NCBI GenBank assembly: GCA_005799525.1
Contig: SYGN01000229.1
Coordinates: forward strand, 1-38,619
Source of the DNA: Opitutaceae bacterium
GTDB lineage: Bacteria; Verrucomicrobiota; Verrucomicrobiia; Opitutales; Opitutaceae
Reading direction: 5' to 3'
Length of the DNA stretch: 38,619 nt
The notes under the pieces are model-generated. The model ran no database searches, was not told where the DNA came from, and worked only from the letters and a program-made list of their open reading frames with translations. Of the stretch, positions 33,713 to 38,619 are shown piece by piece. Position numbers and translations under genes: made by a program. Positions within the stretch are counted from its first letter, which is position 1; every line of letters starts with the position of its first letter.

Positions 33713-33784
33713 CGCACCCACCATCCCACCCCCCTCTTCGAAAAAATTGTCATGGTCACACTTCGAACGTATTGCCAACTGTCC

Positions 33785-33824
33785 CGTTCTCAAATTCTCC
33801 CCTGTTCTCCTGCTCCCTTTCTGC
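33785..33824 (+). repeat. Pyrimidine repeat with about 8-nt period before the EamA gene
   Basis: GTTCTCAAA, TTCTCCCC, TGTTCTCC and TGCTCCC lead directly into the TTG start at 33826. The arrangement copies that at 7657-7699. Confidence 0.6.
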
Positions 33825-33825
33825 T

Positions 33826-34743
33826 TTGAGCACCGCTCCCTCCCGTACCGCCCTCATTCTCGCCTTCACCGCGATCTACCTGATCTGGGGCAGCACCTAC
33901 CTCGGCATCCGTATCGCCATCGAAACGATGCCGCCGTTCCTCATGGCTGCCGTGCGTTTCCTCATCGCCGGCACCGTCCTCTTCGTTTTTCGAAAACTCC
34001 GCGGTGCCGCGTGGCCTACGGCCTACCAATGGCGCGTCAACGCCATCATCGGCACCTTCCTCCTGCTCGGCGGCAACGGCGCTGTCGTCTGGGCCGAGCA
34101 ATACGTGCCTTCCGGCCTCACCGCTCTCCTCATCGGCATCAGCCCACTCTTCATTGTGCTCACCGAGTGGGCGTGGCCCGGCGGAACGCGTCCCCGTACG
34201 GCGACCATCGCCGCCCTGCTTTTCGGTTTCGTCGGCGCCACTTGGCTCGCCGCCCCCTGGGAAACCCCCTCCCACGGCGGCCTCCACCTCGGCGGCGTCG
34301 CCGCAATTCTCCTGGGCTGCGTCTCGTGGAGCCTCGGCTTGATCTATTCGCGCCACGACCAACAGGGCGCCGATTCCTTCGTGGCGTCCGCTCTCCAAAT
34401 GCTCGGCGGCGGCGCCGCGCTGCTCCTCGCGGCGGTCTCCCACGGCGACTTCGCCGCGCTCCAGCTGTCCGCGATCACGCCCCGCGCGTGGGCCGCCTTC
34501 TGCTACCTGATCGTCATGGGCTCGCTCGTCGGCTTCTCAACCTTCGTGTGGCTGATGAAACACAGCACCCCCGCCCGCGTATCCACGTATGCTTACGTAA
34601 ATCCCGTCGTCGCCGTCTTCCTCGGTTGGCTGCTCCTCGACGAACCCATCGGTCCGCGCACCCTCGTCGCCTCCGCCATTATCATCACCGCCGTCGTGAT
34701 CATCACCGTGCAGAAAAACAAATCCGCCGGCCGCGCGCGCTAG
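33826..34743 (+). CDS. EamA-family (DMT superfamily) transporter
   Basis: A 305-residue inner-membrane exporter with ten helices in two EamA repeats. Repeat one begins LAFTAIYLIWGSTYLGIRIAIETMPPFLMAAVRFLIAG; repeat two includes GCVSWSLGLIYSRHDQQGADSFVASALQMLGGG and STYAYVNPVVAVFLGWLLLDEPIGPRTLVAS. These are typical of the YedA/RhaT-like branch, which exports metabolites or amino acids. TTG at 33826 is chosen because the region before it is a repeat array. Its stop overlaps the end of the convergent toxin pseudogene. A decayed copy of its C-terminal segment lies at about 35226. Confidence 0.87.
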   Translation: MSTAPSRTALILAFTAIYLIWGSTYLGIRIAIETMPPFLMAAVRFLIAGTVLFVFRKLRGAAWPTAYQWRVNAIIGTFLLLGGNGAVVWAEQYVPSGLTALLIGISPLFIVLTEWAWPGGTRPRTATIAALLFGFVGATWLAAPWETPSHGGLHLGGVAAILLGCVSWSLGLIYSRHDQQGADSFVASALQMLGGGAALLLAAVSHGDFAALQLSAITPRAWAAFCYLIVMGSLVGFSTFVWLMKHSTPARVSTYAYVNPVVAVFLGWLLLDEPIGPRTLVASAIIITAVVIITVQKNKSAGRAR

Positions 34744-35003
34744 TGACGGTAGATATCCTTGCGGTGTCTCACGCGTTGGATCACCACAATTTTGGACTGC
34801 GCCAACACCTCATAAACCACCCGGCAGTCCCCGATGCGGATGCGCTAGGTGTGCTCCGAACCGGCGAGCTTTTCGCTCCCATGCGGAGACGTTTCGTCTG
34901 CCAGCGACTCCACGTGCGTTGGTATGCGCGCGATTTCACGAAGTGGAATCTTGCGCAAATCCTTCCGCGTGGAGCTGCGCCATTCGAGGCTATGGGAGCC
35001 CAT
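34740..35003 (-). pseudogene. RelE/ParE-type toxin with an internal amber codon
   Basis: From ATG 35003 the frame reads GSHSLEWRSSTRKDLRKIP, SEKLAGSEHT, TAG, RIRIGDCRVVYEV and VVIQRVRHRKDIYRH, followed by the normal stop. This is a full-length RelE-superfamily toxin of 87 codons except for TAG at 34847-34845 (codon 53). Family members usually have Tyr at this place (HTYRIRIGDYRVVY), so one base change killed the gene. It overlaps the antitoxin gene by 14 bp, the usual arrangement of such operons, and meets the EamA stop tail to tail. Confidence 0.75.
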
Positions 35004-35208
35004 CTCGCGTCAACTCCGCTTTGAGTTGCTCATGGTAAACCGTTGGCTCCTCGCGCCGTTCTGCCACGACCGCCAAGTCTTCCAAATTCTCGATCAATTT
35101 CTCGTAGTCCGCGAGCGGCAGCACGACGGCGGTTTTTTGCCCGGTCTCGTCGGTGAAATACTGAAGCGTTGCGTTGATGCTCTGCACGCTAGGCGCGACG
35201 TCACTCAT
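34990..35208 (-). CDS. Antitoxin of a RelE/ParE-type toxin-antitoxin pair
   Basis: A 72-residue protein with an N-terminal beta-strand region (INATLQYFTDETGQKTAVVLPLADYEKLIENLEDLAVV) and a charged C-terminal tail for toxin binding. It fits the Phd/YefM/RelB-like antitoxins that repress their own promoter. The start is ATG 35208. The downstream toxin carries a nonsense codon, so this antitoxin is now probably an orphan. Confidence 0.75.
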   Translation of the reverse strand: MSDVAPSVQSINATLQYFTDETGQKTAVVLPLADYEKLIENLEDLAVVAERREEPTVYHEQLKAELTRDGLP

Positions 35209-35225
35209 GTCGAGACTGGGAAAAT

Positions 35226-35446
35226 ACCGCCATCCCCTCGTCGCCGTCTTCCTCGGCTGGCTCCTGCCGCACGAACTCATCGGCCGCGCACACTGCGCCG
35301 CCTTCGAACACACCGGACTCCGCTTCACCGCGTTCGATCCGCACGACGAAGTCCGCGCCGCCGAACGCCCCGTCTCCACGCACCCGTTTTTTCGGGGCAA
35401 TCGCTTTCAACCCGCACGCGCCGCCCTCCGCAGGGAACTCCCCTGA
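35226..35446 (+). pseudogene. Mosaic gene fragment: EamA C-terminal piece joined to a CTP-synthase-like amidotransferase tail
   Basis: The frame begins HPLVAVFLGWLLPHELIGR, close in both protein and DNA to NPVVAVFLGWLLLDEPIGP near the end of the intact EamA gene. It then changes to HTGLRFTAFDPHDEVRAAERP and THPFFRGNRFQPARAALRRELP. The second part resembles the C-terminal end of CTP-synthase-like class I amidotransferases, where HPFF...FQPE is usual; the Glu is replaced by Ala. Neither part has its own start or its remaining domains. With the toxin pair it fills 34744-35446. The next 198 bp (35447-35644) show nothing recognisable. Confidence 0.55.
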
Positions 35447-35644
35447 TCGTCGCCACCTTCGTCCGCGCCGCGCCGCGAAACCACCAGCCGCACCGCGTTC
35501 GCTCAGCGCGCCCCCGGCCTCGCAACCTTTTTCCCCCGCTTCGTCCCGGAAGCATCGGCTCGGCGCGTGTCAGCGCTATCGATACTGCCCAGATGAAACG
35601 CCATCCCGGCGGTTCACCTCTGAACCGGCCAAAAAAACTCCTCC

Positions 35645-36079
35645 ATGAAAAACATCCTCTCCACCTTCGCCCTCCGCGTGACCCTCCTGTTCGCCGCGTT
35701 TGCCGTTGTCTCCGTCGTCACCTCCTCCGCGCAATCCTCCGCCCGCCGGACCCGTCCCGTGATGCTGCCGCCCTTCATCGTGGCGGAAGACCGCTTCACG
35801 CATCCCGGACTCCATTCCGACGACGCCCTTACTCTTCCAGACGGCACCGTCATGAATCACCTCGGCCGCAACGCCGACGGCTCCATCACCCTCCCCGACG
35901 GCACTGCCATGTGGTCTCCCGTGCACAATGCCGACGGCACCGTCACCTTCCCCGACGGCACGGTCGTGACCCCGCCCACTCGCAACGCCGACGGCATCCT
36001 CACCGTGCCCGATGGCACCATCATCGATCCCGCCCGCCGCCCCGCTCACCGCGGAAAACGTCCCACCGGCGACCGGTAA
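35645..36079 (+). CDS. Secreted protein with 19-residue PDGT repeats, function unknown
   Basis: A 144-residue protein. The signal peptide spans residues 1-29 (ALRVTLLFAAFAVVSVV, cleavage near SSAQ). A short stretch RRTRPVMLPPFIVAED follows, resembling N-terminal segments of Opitutaceae exported proteins. The remainder is three and a half repeats of the type ALTLPDGTVMNHLGRNADG. The tail is basic (RRPAHRGKRPTGDR). No known domain is recognised. The repeats suggest a beta-hairpin or solenoid structure. ATG at 35645 opens the signal peptide, with no clear Shine-Dalgarno. Confidence 0.8.
   Translation: MKNILSTFALRVTLLFAAFAVVSVVTSSAQSSARRTRPVMLPPFIVAEDRFTHPGLHSDDALTLPDGTVMNHLGRNADGSITLPDGTAMWSPVHNADGTVTFPDGTVVTPPTRNADGILTVPDGTIIDPARRPAHRGKRPTGDR
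35825..36034 (+). repeat. 57-bp tandem coding repeat
   Basis: Three complete 57-bp units and a partial fourth encode PDGT repeats. The segments coding for NADG and PDGT (AACGCCGACGGC, CCCGACGGCAC) are nearly identical between units, indicating tandem duplication. Confidence 0.75.
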
Positions 36080-36175
36080 GCTCGCCTCCTCCCGGCCCAA
36101 CCTTTGTGCGGTCGGTGTTGACTCAAAAAAACACGCCGCGTCTGTGAACTCCTTCGCAGACGCTGCGTCTCTTCC

Positions 36176-36199
36176 GTTCTCGTTCTCGTTCCCGTTCGC
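36176..36199. repeat. Hexamer array (GTTCTC, four units)
   Basis: GTTCTC, GTTCTC, GTTCCC and GTTCGC in tandem, followed by pyrimidine-rich sequence. It lies in the 213-bp gap between the PDGT-repeat gene and the histidine kinase; no other feature is visible there. Confidence 0.7.
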
Positions 36200-36292
36200 G
36201 CTCTCTCCGTCTCTCCCCTCCGCCTCCATCCCAACCTCGACCTCACCGCCCCCACCGGCTTCACTCTCCACGTGCCCGCTCCGTCTGCGTCT

Positions 36293-37642
36293 ATGTCCTC
36301 TCCGCTGTCAGTGTCTGCTTTTCCTCCCAGCCGCGTCCGGCGTCCGCTCGCGCTGTTCGCCGCACAAGCCGCCGTCTGGACCGCGCTCACGTTCGCCTTT
36401 GCCGCGTTGCTCCACCTGGTCGGTCCCTTCGAGTGGGCCGACGCCCTCGGCATTTCCGCCGTAACCTGGATTCCGTGGGTCGCGTTGACGCCGATCATAT
36501 TTTGGCTTTCCCGTCGTTTCCCGCTCGAACGCGGTCGCCTCCTGCGCAGCGTCCCCATCCATGTCGTCGCCGCCCTGCTCGCAACCATCATTTCCCTGAC
36601 GGTTACCGCCGCCGTCTTCCTTTCAACTCGTGCGACCCTCAACGCCGGGCCCGGCGGCCCGCGCCCTCCCCGACCGTTCATGCGGGATAACTCCGGCGCT
36701 CTATTACCTCCGCGCCGCCCACCACTCGACGCGCGCGACCGCAGGCGCCTCGCCGACTCCGAAAATTTCGGGCCCGCCTCTTTGGACGCTCCCCCGCCCA
36801 ATTTCCGTTTCGATCCCCGCTTCCCTAAAGCCCGCCCTGGCGGCCCCCCTCGCCCCGCAGACTTCGCAACCACGTTCTTGGCGCCCTTAAATCCCCTCTC
36901 CGTCCGTGGAAATTTCGGCTTCGCGATGTATCTCATTCTCATGGCTGGCGCTCACGCGCTCGCCTACTATCGCCGCGCTCAAGACCGCGATCATCAGGCC
37001 CTCGCTCTGACCGCCAGCCTCAATCAAGCGCGCCTCGACGCCCTCCGTCTCCAGCTCCAGCCCCACTTTCTTTTCAATACCCTCAACGCCATCTCCACCC
37101 TCGTCCACCGCGCCCCCCACGCCGCCGACGAACTCATCGCCGATCTCGGCGGACTCCTCCGAGCCTCCCTCGAAAACCAAGACCACGAAGTCCCCCTCGC
37201 CCGCGAGATCGAGCTCCTTGATCGCTACCTCGCCATTGAGCAGACGCGCCTCGGCGGTCGCCTCCTCATCGTGCGCGACCTCGATCCCGCTGCCTCCGCC
37301 GCTCTCGTACCCACGTTTCTCTTACAGCCGCTCGCTGAGAACGCCATCCGCCACGGCCTCGAGCCCCGCACCACGCGCGGCACGCTCACCATCGGCGCCC
37401 GCCGCGAAGGTGGCGACCTGCACCTCTCCGTCACCGACGACGGCGTGGGCCTCGCCACGACCGCTGCCCGCACCGCGCGCCAAGGTATCGGCCTCTCCAA
37501 TGCCACCGAACGCCTCCGCGCCCTCCATCACGGCCGCGCTCGCCTCGCACTCATTTCTCCCCCCGAAGGCGGCGTTCGCGTCGAAATCGTTTTGCCCTTC
37601 CTCACCGAGCGCCCGGTCGCAACCACCATCGTCCCCGTATGA
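36293..37642 (+). CDS. LytS/YehU-type sensor histidine kinase
   Basis: A 449-residue membrane kinase of the His_kinase (PF06580) type. Three N-terminal helices are followed by a 90-residue Pro/Arg-rich loop (PPRPFMRDNSGALLPPRR, FRFDPRFPKARPGGPP), then a fourth helix (GFAMYLILMAGAHALAYY). The phosphoacceptor is His258 in LQLQPHFLFNTLNAIS. The ATPase part has LQPLAENAIRHGLEP (N box), VTDDGVGLA and GIGLSNATERLRAL. It should phosphorylate the LytTR regulator encoded next, whose start overlaps its stop by ATGA. ATG at 36293 is chosen over GTG at 36272. The signal sensed is unknown. Confidence 0.9.
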   Translation: MSSPLSVSAFPPSRVRRPLALFAAQAAVWTALTFAFAALLHLVGPFEWADALGISAVTWIPWVALTPIIFWLSRRFPLERGRLLRSVPIHVVAALLATIISLTVTAAVFLSTRATLNAGPGGPRPPRPFMRDNSGALLPPRRPPLDARDRRRLADSENFGPASLDAPPPNFRFDPRFPKARPGGPPRPADFATTFLAPLNPLSVRGNFGFAMYLILMAGAHALAYYRRAQDRDHQALALTASLNQARLDALRLQLQPHFLFNTLNAISTLVHRAPHAADELIADLGGLLRASLENQDHEVPLAREIELLDRYLAIEQTRLGGRLLIVRDLDPAASAALVPTFLLQPLAENAIRHGLEPRTTRGTLTIGARREGGDLHLSVTDDGVGLATTAARTARQGIGLSNATERLRALHHGRARLALISPPEGGVRVEIVLPFLTERPVATTIVPV

Positions 37643-38421
37643 AACTCACCGCCCTCATCGTCGACGATGAGCCGCTCGCCCGCGAGCGCATCCGCACGCT
37701 CCTCGCCACCGAGCCCGACATCGAGATTATTGGCGAATGCGCCGATGGCCGCTCCGCCCTCACCACTCTGCGCGAGCGCCTCCCCGACATCCTTTTCATC
37801 GACGTCCAAATGCCCGAGCTGACCGGCCTCGCCGTCCTCCAGGAATTGGCGAAAAAACCCGCCGTCGTCATCTTCGTCACCGCCTTCGACGAACACGCCG
37901 TCAACGCCTTCGAGGTCCACGCCCTCGACTACCTCCTCAAGCCCTTTAAGCCCGCCCGCCTGCGCGCGGCCCTCGCCCGCGCCCGCGAACAGCTCGCCAA
38001 GAAAAGTTCTACCGACGATGCCACGGCCCGCCTCCTCGCCCTCCTCGAATCGCGCCAGGCCGCCGGCCAAGCCCCCGACGCCGCTCCCGCACACGTCACT
38101 CGTTTTTCAGTGCGGGACCGCGACCGCACGCGCTTCGTGAAGGTGACGGACATCGATTGGATCGAAGCCTCCGGCAACTACGTCGTAATGCATGCCGGCA
38201 AAGAAAATTTCGTCCTCCGCGAAACGCTCGCCGCCGTCGAAGCGCAGGTGTCGCCAAAGGAATTCTTCCGCCTGAACCGCTCCGCCCTCGCCCGCCTCGA
38301 TCGCATCCGAGAAGCAGAACCGACCTTCAATGATGAACACGTCGTCGTCCTCACAACCGGCGACCGCATCCCGCTCACCCGCGGCGTCCGCGAACTCCAG
38401 GAGCGCCTAAAATTCGCGTAG
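37639..38421 (+). CDS. LytTR-type response regulator
   Basis: A 260-residue regulator. The receiver domain (1-120) has the acidic pocket VDDE, phosphoacceptor Asp55 in ILFIDVQMPELTG, the conserved Thr in IFVTAFDEHAVNAF and Lys in YLLKPFKPARL. After an Ala-rich linker, the LytTR DNA-binding domain (about 155-258) shows VKVTDIDWIEASGNYVVMHAG, FFRLNRSALARLDRI and IPLTRGVRELQERL. With the upstream kinase it forms a LytSR/AgrA-like two-component system. Its targets are not evident from the window. Confidence 0.93.
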   Translation: MKLTALIVDDEPLARERIRTLLATEPDIEIIGECADGRSALTTLRERLPDILFIDVQMPELTGLAVLQELAKKPAVVIFVTAFDEHAVNAFEVHALDYLLKPFKPARLRAALARAREQLAKKSSTDDATARLLALLESRQAAGQAPDAAPAHVTRFSVRDRDRTRFVKVTDIDWIEASGNYVVMHAGKENFVLRETLAAVEAQVSPKEFFRLNRSALARLDRIREAEPTFNDEHVVVLTTGDRIPLTRGVRELQERLKFA

Positions 38422-38481
38422 GGCCGCAGCTCGCCCACGCCCGCCCTCCGTTAGAAGCCCTCCGTTGTAGACCCTCAGTTG

Positions 38482-38619
38482 ATCGGCTGGGGTCACGGGG
38501 ATTGCGCCCCGTGACCCTTCCACATCATCGGACGTGCGGTTTTCCGCATCCGGCGGTTGAAACAGGCACCGGTCACTTGCGTGCCGATGTCAGTATCCAC
38601 GGTAGGATGAACCCATCGC
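38482..38619 (-). mobile_element. 3' end of a group II intron (domains V and VI), cut by window edge
   Basis: Read on the minus strand, CGCCGGATGCGG, an AAAA loop and CCGCACGTCCGATG form a domain V-like hairpin. The lower stem begins with CGC, a known form of the catalytic triad, and has the usual two-nucleotide-type bulge. One base of the triad pair is changed, giving a C-A mismatch. A perfect 11-bp stem GGGTCACGGGG/CCCCGTGACCC follows as domain VI. It ends in AGCCGAT, placing an unpaired A seven nucleotides from the 3' end, as for the branch point. The reverse-transcriptase ORF would lie beyond 38619. The intron end sits 61 bp after the LytTR gene. Confidence 0.7.

Noticed and set aside
1-38619. 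CRISPR array, tRNA, rRNA or complete IS element
   Set aside because: No regularly spaced long repeats, cloverleaf with CCA-end pattern, rRNA core sequence or transposase ORF could be recognised.

Overview
The window is GC-rich and densely packed, from a Gram-negative bacterium. A TonB-dependent receptor, type IV pilus retraction ATPases, a Wzx/Wzy-type polysaccharide locus, frequent GTG/TTG starts and a scarcity of Shine-Dalgarno motifs fit Verrucomicrobiota, most likely an Opitutaceae-like organism. That placement is inference from protein style, because no rRNA or other marker gene lies in the window.

Layout. 1-3.4 kb: a REP pair, an exported MsrB-type methionine sulfoxide reductase, a clear terminator and a TonB-dependent siderophore-type receptor. 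3.5-5.5 kb: xseA and a TVP38/DedA-like membrane protein, one base apart. 5.6-21.5 kb: a polysaccharide locus with an O-antigen ligase/polymerase, a priming sugar-phosphate transferase, a Wzx-like flippase, several glycosyltransferases and four methyltransferase domains. Much of its minus-strand run is linked by 4-nt ATGA/GTGA overlaps. Two members are broken: a decayed paralog of the neighbouring membrane protein, and a GT2 gene interrupted by an in-frame octamer-repeat array that carries a stop codon. 21.7-24.3 kb: hisC, a HAD phosphatase and a TSUP permease. 24.4-27.2 kb: an arsR-gap-arsJ arsenate detoxification operon with a readable promoter and operator at the arsR start codon. 27.4-29.1 kb: a DEAD-box-type RNA helicase with an RG-rich N-terminus. 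29.2-32.1 kb: an Rrf2-family remnant and two PilT-type ATPases. 32.1-36.1 kb: a patchwork of small secreted or unknown genes, REP and heptad repeats, an EamA transporter, a toxin-antitoxin pair whose toxin has a nonsense codon, gene fragments and a secreted protein with 19-residue repeats. 36.3-38.4 kb: a LytS-type histidine kinase and LytTR response regulator with an ATGA overlap. The right edge holds the 3' end (domains V and VI) of a group II intron on the minus strand.

The most unusual signal is a set of degenerate short tandem arrays with periods of 6 to 9 bases, polypyrimidine-biased at many loci. They recur at gene boundaries, directly before TTG starts, inside coding regions and at lesions in dead genes. 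Together with GTAG-headed REP hairpins, the intron end and at least six gene remnants, they suggest that small repeats shape this genome. No CRISPR array, tRNA, rRNA or complete transposase was seen.
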